Source of the DNA: Hirundichthys speculiger
Lineage: Eukaryota; Chordata; Actinopteri; Beloniformes; Exocoetidae
DNA length: 64,000 bases
NCBI GenBank assembly: GCA_018398805.1
Contig: JAGFBZ010002341.1
Location: forward strand, 729,001-793,000
Direction of reading: 5' to 3'
Below are positions 48,781 through 58,811 of the stretch, in pieces. The position numbers and the translations under genes are program-made. The number at the start of each line of letters is the position of its first letter. The stretch's first letter is position 1. A model generated the notes under the pieces. The model was not told the origin of the DNA and searched no databases. It saw nothing but the letters and a program-made list of their open reading frames with translations.

Positions 48781-51297
48781 CTCACTGAGTGGAACAGTGA
48801 GAAGAGCTGGACACCGTTATAAGACCGATCACAGCCACTCCCCATCCAGCCAGCCAGCAGCGCTGAGGTGAAGGGGGGGGTAGTTGAGGGGCTGGACTAA
48901 GTAACACACAAACCAGATATTGACTACAGCAGCCTGGAGCTGATTGATGGAGAACGAGGGAGCGAGGGGAGCTATTTGTCTAAGTTAAGCCAGGATGATC
49001 TGTTGCTGCTAACCGACAGTGAAGTCAGACTCTGTGTGCAGGTCAATGTCAAGCTCCATCAGTGATTTAAAGCCTGGTGGCTTTGCTTCAGCCGGATGTG
49101 AGCATATGCATCGAGTAATATTGAAAATGGTTCCTGGCGCCCACGATTGCGATGTAGCAGGACAAAACATTTCCAAACAGGACCATGAATTATTCATACC
49201 GTCCAGCCCATATATCCCATAAATGTAAATGTGAGAATTAAATCAAGGGTACAATGCAGTAATTGGATATTTAAAAAAAGCAAAGTACCATATGCATAAT
49301 TACCATCATCTGCAGCATATTTATAGAGTGGTGAGTAGAGAGGGTATACAGCAGCTACCTGAGAGATTGGGATTAAATCACAATACTTTAAGCTTATTAA
49401 GATAACATGTGTCCCTCCTGTTAGAAAAAAAAAAACACACTAATGGAGCAGTGCAGACGAAATGAAATTATCAGTGCAGAATTAGCAGTATTTAGTTAAT
49501 CACTCCATCATTGCAGTTCAAATGAAAAGACTGCACGGCATGTGCTGCTAGAGATGAACAATTGAAATAACTGAGTTTCAGGGGAAATTCTAGCAGCACA
49601 TTTCTGGCCACTTTATAAACTGCAGCGTGCTCTGTTGTGTTCAGGTTGGTGAATCAGCAGTTCGTTAGTTTGAAAACTGCTGGCAGAAGTGAGAGATCAT
49701 TGGCAACGGACATCGTTTAGGCTTCCCTGGTTGAAATGTCTCTGTTCATGCATATTTTAACGCTTCTTTTAGGTTTTTTATGAAAGAAAAATCAGTGTTT
49801 TATTATGAAGACCCCTAATAAGCTTTTAAGGGTTGTGGCTTGTCCACAGTGGTCACCAGAAATCAAACCCTCTGAGCAGATTCTCAGTAGACGAGACGAA
49901 CTGCAGAGCTGCAGAAAGCTACATAAATACAGCAGAGGAGGAGCTAGAAGACATTATAGCAGGTAGGCAGTAATGGAAGCAGTTTTCAGTTTCATTTGAA
50001 ACAAAAAAAAGGAATGCATTGATTAAAAAAAAAACAAAACATAAAACTAGATAAAAAAGAAAGTGAGAGAAAACTTTCCAGAGAAAAACTTTATTTCTGT
50101 TGGATTGGCACAGGAGCAAATTAAAGCTGCCATTCGACAGCAAAAGAGCTCCAGGAAGATTGAACAGACTTGAACTGATGGTTCAAGGCGAGAGAGTAAA
50201 ATAACTTCACAGCTAAAAACTTGAACATTTAACAGATTTTAGTCAGGTACGGTAGCTAATCACAGTATTAGAGATTTGGAGCCAAAACCTCTGCATGTTC
50301 CTGGACTCATTTAAAGAGGTGTAATCTCGAAGTTTTGACATGAATGGTAACTCGATACACTGTCAACAGCAAAACCAGATCAGAAGCTTTTCTCTTTCTG
50401 TGCAAATTTATGATGAACCCTTTGTTGCTGTCAGCTGCTTCAAAATTAAATAATTTCACACTAAGGCTTGTATTTTCCTTCATTTGAACTGCACTGATAT
50501 AAGATCTGTACATGAAAGATATCAGATTACCTCTATCTGACCCACAGATCTTTGTCTCTAGACTTGATATTCAAATTTCGTCACGCTGTATTGGTTGTGC
50601 CCACAATTTTATTATATCTCAGTATGTAAATTCTGAGATATAAGTAAGAGCTGTCTTACTTAGCCGGATGGATGGACAGATGTATAGATGGATAGTCGGT
50701 TGGTCCCCTGGGAAATCTAAGGACTTGGCTGCAAACATTCAATTAACTTTAGCTTTACGGCTTTTTCACCATGAATGCACCAGTTCTCTGATAGATGGCA
50801 TTCTTTAAAATATTGCCAGTGACTTCGCTTCTGAATAGGTCTCTGTTCTCTGTTACGCCTGATTACGAGCACGTGGCGCATGCGTTCATGCCTACATGTC
50901 TGAACATCTGCAAACCTCTCAACCCGTGTATCTCCTAAAACCAGCAGAATGATTTATAGGATCTGCAGGGCCTACCGGGGTTTAATTCACTTATGGAAAG
51001 TTGATTGATTGGAGTGAGTTTGGAGAAGCATCAGCCTTGGTTTGATTGAATTGCAAGTAATGGTAGTCTAGACTGCTTTCATAACTGATGCCTGCAGATA
51101 CCTCTTCAACAGTCCGTGCTTTTAAAGGCTGGGCCGTCTCCCCAACCAGTGACACCCGTGTCTCCAAACTGCCCTGGTCTCAATGTAGAAAGTCAGTTGT
51201 GCTGAAGCATTTTTAACTATCAATTTGCTAAATAAATTGGATAAAACATTTCTATGTAATTCCTGTTTATGTTCTTTAATTTCTGAAATGGCAGTAA
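48781..51297. other. No gene seen; unassigned 2.5 kb
   Basis: No transposon ends or coding domains. The segment 49010-49330 is non-repetitive, of even composition and rich in ATGCATAATTA-like and TAATTA cores, which is the general look of a vertebrate conserved non-coding element. Alignment is needed to say more. Confidence 0.4.
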
Positions 51298-51433
51298 ATC
51301 CATCCATCTTCCTCTGCATATCTGGGAGCGGGTCACTGGGTAGCAGCGATCCCCAGACCTCCATCTCCCAGCAGCCCTTTTCTGTTGCTACCAGGGGGGT
51401 TACCGAGGAGTTCCCCGGTGAATTGAGAGATTA

Positions 51434-52151
51434 AGGGTGAATTCCAATTCCTCCCTTAACCCTCAATCTCAACCCTCGATCTCAAAAATGTGCGCTCCCG
51501 CTAAGTGCAAGTGCTGTCCCGATTCTAACAACGTCAAATTGAGGGACAAGTTTGAGGGCTGTATCACCCCCAGAATTGAGATTCTCCGGCACCACCCTTG
51601 GAAGTAAGGGCTACCCAGAAGGCACTGGGTGATTTAGCCAAGACATATTCGAAAAGGATGGTGACAAAAAAGCTAACTACAAATGTAAGTATCTTCGTAG
51701 TTCTTAAAGATATAAATGTTACGAGACCATCTTATTGTCTTTGTTTGAGACTTTTTTCATGGATTAGCATCATTGTTGTGTAATTTTTTTACTTTACGAT
51801 GTTTGCTGCCGGACCGGCGGTCCCGACTGGCGTCACGTTACTTGTATACCTTGTTGTGCAGCGACAGAGGACTGAATAATGAATCCTCTATTGTGTTATT
51901 TGTTAATATTATTTAGAGAATATACAGCGCTCTTTTCAATGTCATCCCTGTGTCATTTCGGGGAATACAGAGACAACACGGCTCTGATACATTTCAGTCT
52001 GAAGACGTAACTGCACTCAACAGGTGTCCCATTTCTAAGTCACAAGATAGACCTGACACTTACTTTAGAGGGGTAAGATTGAGGGCCAAAAATTGAGGGT
52101 TAAGGGAGAGGGTTGAGATTGAGGGTTAAGGGAGGAATTTGAACTCACCCT
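51434..52151. mobile_element. Harbinger-like MITE, long copy (718 bp)
   Basis: Begins AGGGTGAATTCCAATTCCTC after TTA and ends GAACTCACCCT. It is the fuller, inverted relative of the 238-bp copy at 14515. Shared words include GTGCGCTCCCGCTAAGTGCA near the left end and CAGGTGTCCCATTTCTAAGT near the right. The right flank AAG no longer matches TTA. No transposase frame is recognised. Confidence 0.8.
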
Positions 52152-52405
52152 AAGTTTCCCTTGGCAAGTCTTGGGTCTGCCCTGAGGTCCTCCTCCCGAT
52201 GGGACATTTCCAGAACACCTCCCCTGGAAGGGATCTGACAAACATCTTAATCAAGATCAGGACAGCCCAGTCCTGGTCCTCGAGATCCCCCTTTCCAGCA
52301 TGTTTTAGAGGTTTCCCTGCTTAAACACACCTGATTCTAATGAATGGTCGTTATTAGGGCTTCAGCGATACACTAATCCCGTGATACGATGCGATATACG
52401 ATATA

Positions 52406-53240
52406 CACTGGAGGAAAAAAGAAACGCACCATTTTCGTTTTCTCAATTTTTCCAAAAATATTATAGACAGTTAAAAATTACAGACTACAATGAGTTTAGT
52501 ACAATTTTGAGTCAAAATGAAATCACTGTTTTCCTGGTTCCGGTTGATTGATTTTGATCAGCAATAACAATTGTAGTTTTGTATAATCACCTATGTCTGG
52601 GTCATGAGTAAAACTCAGAGATGAATTGGACCTGTCCTCAATTGTGCACAACCATTCCCTATAAAAAGACACCAAAATGGATAAAAAGCACATTTGTTCA
52701 TGATGCCACGACTACAGCAACCAGAGAGAGATTGTGCCATTGGCATGCTTCAAGCTGGAAGGAGCACATGGGCTGTAGCCAGGGTGTTTGGAGTCCATCA
52801 CTCTACTGTTGTACGCCTTGCTGAGCGTTTCCAGACCACTGGATCCTCCAATGACCGTCCAAGATCTGGTCGACCACGTGTCACAACGGCCGCACAGGAC
52901 CGAGCGAATCGGCTGTCACATCTCCGTGACAGGTTTCGACCAGCAACAAGAACTGCTGCTGAAACCATTGGGACCCATCAATTATCAGTGTCCTTGAGGC
53001 GAATGGTGGTCATGTTAATTACTGACAATCGAATCAAATAACTGTGTTTTTGTTTACTGTGATGCTTTATTGTTTGGTCATGTTATTGCTATTGAAACTG
53101 TCACAAGCATTGATTGATTGGGTCTGAATATCAAGGACAGATATATGGTTGATGTGCACATGTAATATTTCCATTAAAAATAAGTAACCAAAAGAAAATG
53201 TGGTAAAAAAGCAGTGGTGCGTTTCTTTTTTCCTTGAGTG
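52406..53240 (+). mobile_element. Internally deleted Tc1-like element (layer 4 of the nest)
   Basis: 26-bp inverted repeats (CACTGGAGGAAAAAAGAAAC at left, CACTCAAGGAAAAAAGAAAC at right, continuing GCACCA on both) match at 24 of 26 positions. TA lies immediately outside at 52404-52405 and 53241-53242. At 835 bp the element is about half the usual Tc1 length. The transposase gene has lost its catalytic part. It lies inside the hAT-like MITE, so it arrived last. Confidence 0.93.
52694..53041 (+). CDS. Tc1 transposase DNA-binding domain only (deleted transposase)
   Basis: The frame encodes 115 residues; the natural start is probably Met4 (52703), giving MPRLQQPERDCAIGMLQAGR. A helix-turn-helix covers about residues 8-48 (AVARVFGVHHSTVVRLAERF is the recognition part), followed by a GRPR AT-hook-like motif at 59-62 and the start of the second HTH (to about residue 97). 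It then jumps, by a deletion, to the last codons of the gene: at 52996-53025 a different frame reads EANGGHVNY and stop, the usual Tc1 C-terminus. The DDE core is therefore absent and the last 18 or so residues here are out of frame. Such a protein could still bind terminal repeats. Whether it is expressed is unknown. Confidence 0.8.
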   Translation: MFMMPRLQQPERDCAIGMLQAGRSTWAVARVFGVHHSTVVRLAERFQTTGSSNDRPRSGRPRVTTAAQDRANRLSHLRDRFRPATRTAAETIGTHQLSVSLRRMVVMLITDNRIK

Positions 53241-53822
53241 TATATCGATATTTATCTTACAATACATTTACATTATTTTCTGAAAGATTTTAAAGGGACA
53301 AAGTGATTTTGGTGACATCTTGTGAGTGTTCCAATGACTTTGTTTGAATTAACTGAACTGAAAGCATCAATTACACATTATATGGCTGACAGGCAGCTTA
53401 CAAATGCTGGACAAAATGAATAAAAGATCTGTTGAGAAAAGCAGTTTCATTTATTTAAACAGTGAAAATTGTGCTTGCAGGCTTTTAAAGGTGGGACACG
53501 GGGGTTTTGGAAGAAGCTTAGAATATTGATACCTGCAGCTGAAAAATCGATACTCGATAAAATCGATAAAATATCGATATATATCGCAGAATCGATAAAA
53601 TCGCTCAGCTCTATTCATTATTAGGTTGTCATCAAAGGTCTGTTGATGACACAGCCACTTGTATCACGGTGTGGCAAAGCAGGGAAACATCTAAAACCTG
53701 CTGGATAGGGGCTCTCCAGGACCAGGATTGGGCACCCCTGCCCAAACCACTTCGAGTAGCTCCTTTCAGCGTGGAGGAACGGCGACTCTTCTCCGAGCTC
53801 CTCCTGGATGACTGAACTTTGC

Positions 53823-54505
53823 ACGCTGTGCAACCACAGGGTTCACCCCGCTACCCTTCAACAAAAACATAGTTCGACAGCTTGTATTCACACTCACTCT
53901 TGGGCTTGACCGAAGTTCATGACCGTGCGCGAAGGTGGGAAACTCACGCCGGGCGGTAAATCAGGAGCTTTGGCGCAGTGCTCTTCTGTCAATCTCCCCC
54001 TCTGCTCAACCTCTGCTCATGAACAAGACCGCGAGATACATTAACTCCTCTGCTTGAGGCAGCAACTCCTTCCCAGCGCAGAGTGGGCGATCCACCTGAC
54101 AAGCCTGACAGACAATAAATTATCATCTGTAACACTGTCAGTTCAAATTTATACGCGCAGGCACAAAGAGAAGTAACAGCTCTGAGCCAGTATCGCTCTC
54201 GAGTTCCCTTCTGATATTAGTGTTTAACAGTTGCCCTTTTGTTTTTCTTGAAATCATTTTTTCATTAATGTTTAAATACCTAGATTGGAATGGCTTGAGG
54301 ACATTCAAAACTAATTATGATAGCTTTCCTGTCTGCTTTGTACCTCATCTGCAAATTTAAAGTTTGGCATCAAATGAGTCGCTTGGAAGTAAATCGCGTC
54401 GTCATGATAATTTAGTCAAGTTATTCTTGCAAAACCGTCAGCTGGATGCTGGAAAATGTTTTCTGGTGCTGAATTACTTTTTTTTTTTAAGCGCACTGCT
54501 CACAA
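53823..54505. other. No gene seen; unassigned 680 bases
   Basis: Mixed-composition sequence between the nest and pogo-like copy D. A T run lies at 54479-54488. Nothing else recognised. Confidence 0.4.
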
Positions 54506-54507
54506 TA

Positions 54508-54994
54508 CAGTGATCCCTCGCCAATTCGCGCTTTAAGTTTTGCGGTTTGTTATTCACGGATATTTTTTAGAAATATATAATATAAAAAAAAAAAATCAAG
54601 AAAAAATTGCGGAAACATCACAGGATGTTGTGCGCGTTCTCTTGCAGCAAAGAAATGTGAGCCAGCTTGGCCCCTTTAAGAAGGTGGCCTTATGGGTAAT
54701 AGTGTGGCCTTATGGGTAATGTAGTGTCGTGGGACGGCAGAATGAAAACAAGGTTAGATGAAAGAGCGGTTTCTTTACTACGTTTCAGAGACCAGAGACT
54801 GTGAAGGTAACAGAAAGACCACATTTGAGCCTTTGTCTTGTTTCGCTGCAGTGCCTCGCTACTTTTTTGCGGTTTTTCAACATATTTTAAACACATTATT
54901 GAGGCTCGGGGGGGCTCCGGCTCCAGTTCCCGGATTTTGATTCTCATGAGGGGGGCGCCAGTCCCCATTGACTGCGAAAAATAAGGGATCACTG
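54508..54994 (+). mobile_element. pogo/Tigger-like non-autonomous element, copy D
   Basis: Inverse orientation to A and C: starts CAGTGATCCCTCGCCAATTC after TA (54506-54507) and ends AAGGGATCACTG before TA (54995-54996). At 487 bp it lacks about 200 interior bases, including most of the shared open-frame segment. A poly-A stretch lies near 54583-54595. Confidence 0.9.
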
Positions 54995-54996
54995 TA

Positions 54997-57159
54997 CACT
55001 GAAGGAAGTCAAAGAATAAAAAGCAATGCAGGAAGCAAATGCGTGACAGCGAATGATAATGCCAAGCCCTGCAGTCCCCCCCCCCCCTCCAACCCAGCTT
55101 TCAGGTAGAGGTTGGGAGATGGGTCACTATCTCACCTGGCTCCAGGGAAACTCATGTGTACTCTGCTGATGTGTTTCAAATGCAGGGAGGCAGAGGAGGC
55201 ACAAATAGGATGAGGGAGGTCCCCACAGAGGGAGGGGACTCCTGACCCGGCATCTGGATAACAGCTTTGTTTTTCCTGCAGTGTCAAGTCCCCGTGCAAA
55301 TCTGCAGGCTTAGCGCTAGAAATGTGAAAGCATGCTGGCATTGTGACGGGAAGAGTAAATGAAATCCAAGTCCTTGTTTTAAAACCTTTGCAATCTCAAA
55401 TCTCTCATGCCTCATAGTTATTTATTTTCATACAATCCACCGTGCCTCTCGTCATCCTTTGCATCCTCCTCTCTTCAACTGGCGGTGTTTATTGCTGTCA
55501 GCTTTCTCCCGCCGGCAACCGGTGTTCGTTTCGGAGGACAGACCGATAGTGTAAAATTGACCTTCTACGATGGCGAGAGTGCTCCTTTAGCAATGATCCT
55601 CTCTATCTGAAATGGCAAAACAGGCGAAATTGAGTGTGGAGAGCGAATGGGGACACCCAGAGTAGCCTCACGCACCGACGCACAAACAGGCCACCGCCAG
55701 CAGAAACTTCAAGAGAACTTTGGTGATGCCCTAAATGCTGTATGATTTAGTGTGTTCAACGCCCGTGAGGACAGAAGAGGGCAGGATGGAGGAGGGAAGC
55801 ATTGTTTCCATCCAGCAGAGCGGTGGCAGGAAGAAAAATGTGGAGAAAACAGCCGACCGAGTCAGAGTTAGACAGACACTGTGCTTCTGGAAATGAACGG
55901 CAACCGTTTCTTACATTCTCAAAAATCAAACTATTTTTCCCAGCCTCGTCTAGTTTGCTGCATCTCTGGATGGAAACCGCTTCTGATTTGACATAAATGA
56001 CAAACTACGCATCTGATCGGGCGCGTAAAGTAATTATTCTGTCTATCACAGCGTACCCCGCTGAGTGCAGCAGGTGCAGGAAATCTGAGTTTGGAAATAC
56101 TATTTAATCACTGTTCGTTTTCCATCATAGCAAAGCTAGTTTAATTTTGTTTGTCTTTGTTTTGTTCTTTACTGTTTTGACTTTGACCAGCGGCTGTGGA
56201 GCAAAATTCTGGGCACTTTAACCAAAAAGCATCGGTCTGTAAACTTAAATTCTGCTTCCTGGCTCCCTAAAGTCATGAAACTCAGTTTCTTTTGTCAACT
56301 GGAAACTTGATTCCTTATGCGCCTGCGTGGAACCGCTCTCCTTTGTGCACACCTCTCTCGTGCACGTGTGTGGAGCATCTTATCTGGGACTCGGGGGGGC
56401 ATCAGATGACACGATAAGGACGGATCATTAGCCGCTCATGACTGAATCCTCAGCGGATTAAAAACCACACCACTGCAGCACGAATCCTGAACGACTAACT
56501 GAACTTTACGGAGAAATGTATATTCAAATGTCTGGCTCTGATTTGTGAACCAACTACAGTCATTTAGCCTCAGGCGACACGTTCTGAAAGCCATCAATGA
56601 TTCCACGCACAACTCTGTGCGAAGACGCCCAAGTATGGTGCTCACAGTCACTTTTGACTGATGCGGGTGTGCAACTAATCTGTATGTACTTTAAATGCAT
56701 AATTCATCAGGAAGTGCTCGTCTCTTGAGTTACATAAACACGTACTTCTTTACGGCGGTCATGTCTGCGTATGTAAATAAGTGATAAATAATAACACATC
56801 CCACAGGTACGTGCTGCAGAGCGTCAACTACGAGACATTATCGTGTGTTGCATCTCCCTGTGATGCCTCTTCCGTCCCAGAGGCAGCAACCGTGCTGCTT
56901 CACTCTGGAACTGATTCATTTCTGCCGCTTGCAACTGCAGTTTGCGGCCGCAGCGCAGTAAAGTGCATGCACAAAGTAGGTCAAAGTTAATCACTGCGTT
57001 TGGTGACGTATATTCACGCAACCAAAAGACACGAGATCTCTTTTGTTCCTCCACAAGCCTGAATTCCCCAAACTCTTCCCTGCAGACGAGGATCTCATGT
57101 ATTCACATTCTCGCCAGCAGGACTCGTGCTGATGCTCACTGATTTGCATGGGACAGATA
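54997..57159. other. No gene seen; unassigned 2.2 kb
   Basis: C12 run at 55076-55087. Many short frames on both strands, none with a recognised domain. No transposon ends. Confidence 0.4.
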
Positions 57160-57161
57160 TA

Positions 57162-57863
57162 CGGTGATACCCTTGCCAATTGGCGCTTTAAGTTCAGAGG
57201 TTTTAGTTGTTCACAGATTTTTCAGAAATATATAATATAATAAAAAAAATCAAGAAAAAAATTGCGGAAACATCACAAAATGTTGTGCGCGTTCTCTCAC
57301 AGCGAAGAAATGCTGTGAGCCAGCCTGGCCCCTTTAAGAAGGTGGCCTTATGGGTAATGATGTGGCCTTATGGGTAATGGAGTGTGTGTGTCGTGGGACG
57401 GCAGAATGAAAATGGGGTTAGATGAAAAGTGTAGTGAGCATCAACAGCTGCCCAGCGTGTATAGATTTACATTCTCTGTTAACCGACAGGAGCCCAACAA
57501 TACAACCTGTGTGATGTTACAAGTTCCTGCAGTGCCAGAATAAAGTGCTCGTTCCATGCAGAGAAAACCGGACTTTTTCTTTTGTTGTTGTTAGCATGTT
57601 AGCTGCTAATTACAAGCCAAAAATAGCACAATACCAGCGGTTTCTTTACTACAGTTCAGAGACCAGAGGCTGTGAAGGTAACAGAAAGACCACAGTTGAG
57701 CCTTTGTCTTGTTTCACTGCAGTGTTTCGCTACTTTTTTGTGGTTTTTAAACATATTTTAAACACATTACTTAGGCTCGGGGGGCTCTGGCTCCCGTTCG
57801 AGGATTTTGATTTTTACGGAGGGGCGCCGGTCCCCATTAATCGCGAAAAATAAAGGATCACTG
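57162..57863 (+). mobile_element. pogo/Tigger-like non-autonomous element, copy E
   Basis: Starts CGGTGATACCCTTGCCAATT after TA and ends AAAGGATCACTG. Full-length (702 bp) and in the same orientation as D. The interior matches copies A and C, including the plus-strand segment CGTGTATAGATTTACATTCT that encodes the shared frame. The right flank reads AT rather than TA. Confidence 0.88.
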
Positions 57864-58791
57864 ATAACCAAATAGGAGGCTTCCTTTCTACTAACTTCTC
57901 GTTCAACTCGACCAACTTTGCCCCTGCACCCACCTACTTCCTGCCAGTGACTGCAATACCTTACAGCGGCAAGCTCAGCCAATGCTGCACTTGGTGTATA
58001 AGAGGCTCAATCGTCTCAGCATGGCTACAACTGTACGCTGGTCTGATCATTTGCATTTCCCTACACTCATATTCTAAACATATTCATAAACTGCCCACAG
58101 TGCATGGCTAGAACTCAGAACGACCAGCTCTGATCAGATCTTTCTGTTTATTATATCCCACAGCTGTCACATGCTTTCTCTGCACCGACAGGTGGATTCC
58201 ACATTCTCTTTAAAGTGACTAAAAATGCTCTCGATCGCGCCTCCAAATGGCTTAGATCTTCGTTGCTTCTTGACAGCCTTTGCGCACACAATTGAAGACC
58301 GACTGGATGACCCTGATGGTATATGAGGAACCAGGAGGGACAACACACCCTCATACCCAAAACTAAGCATGAGGCAGTCACCCCAAAATTACATCTATTG
58401 AGCATTTGGAAAGGAAAAAATAAAAAAATAAAACGTGCATACTCTGGGCCTCCTGGTCGAGGGTCTGGATTACCTGTACAAGACATCGAACCCATGCAAC
58501 AATCATTTCCTTTCCTTTCATGTCCCCTCTCTGCCTTTCCATGGGTTAGGGTTGGGGTTAGGCATCAAAATTGTATAGTTAGTTAAGGAAAAGCTCATGA
58601 TTGAGATGATATTAGATCCTTTAAATGGTCACATGATGTTAGAAGACTAAGTTTTACCTTCTGGAATAAAAAACACCAAATCAGAATAGATCAACATAAG
58701 GAATGTTACCTGTCGCACAATCGACGTGTATCATTTTCCTTGTTGAGCTCCGGCTGGGTGTAGAAGCCACTCTGGATCTGAGAATTTTTGA

Positions 58792-58811
58792 CATTCATTC
58801 ATTCATTCATC
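58792..58811. repeat. (ATTC)n microsatellite
   Basis: Five ATTC units, simple sequence. Confidence 0.9.

Larger units (their letters stand above)
52355..53613. mobile_element. hAT-like MITE with ATCGATA-rich ends (layer 3 of the nest)
   Basis: Ends TAGGGCTTCAGCGATA and, read inward from the right, TAGAGCTGAGCGATTTTATC, followed by many CGATA/TATCG words. Flanks GTCGTTAT (52347-52354) and TTCATTAT (53614-53621) agree at 6 of 8 positions. It belongs to the same structural type as the elements at 3584 and 24284. A Tc1 derivative is inserted at 52406. Confidence 0.8.
52258..53740. mobile_element. hAT-type MITE (layer 2 of the nest)
   Basis: The outer arms are inverse copies of about 75 bases: CAGTCCTGGTCCTCGAGA near the left end, and CAATCCTGGTCCTGGAGAGC when the right end is read inward, followed by CCAGCAGGTTTTAGATG words. 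The tips CAGGACAGCC and CAGGGGTGCC belong to the same type as 17199 and 17298. Its centre was hit by the element at 52355. The flanking octamers have diverged too far to show a target duplication. Confidence 0.75.
51298..53822 (-). mobile_element. RTE-group LINE 3' fragment, split by two insertions
   Basis: Three pieces of one LINE lie in order on the minus strand: 53822-53741, 52257-52152 and 51433-51298. The first encodes SSVIQEELGEESPFLHAERS, the second the GEVF-to-RPRT-like region in degenerate form, and the third EVWGSLLPSDPLPD before the tail GATGGATTTA. Together they follow the order of the C-terminal coding end and 3' tail of an RTE-type element, as remembered from the same fish family found at 33936. 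A Harbinger-like MITE splits it at 51434-52151 and a hAT MITE at 52258-53740. The LINE is therefore the oldest layer here. Confidence 0.75.

Noticed and set aside
58151..58495. 114-codon minus-strand frame
   Set aside because: Longest frame in the right-hand region, but it resembles no family I know and has no conserved motif or splice support.
58543..58562. Telomere-like GGGTTAGGG stretch
   Set aside because: Only about three imperfect units; too short to call an interstitial telomere.
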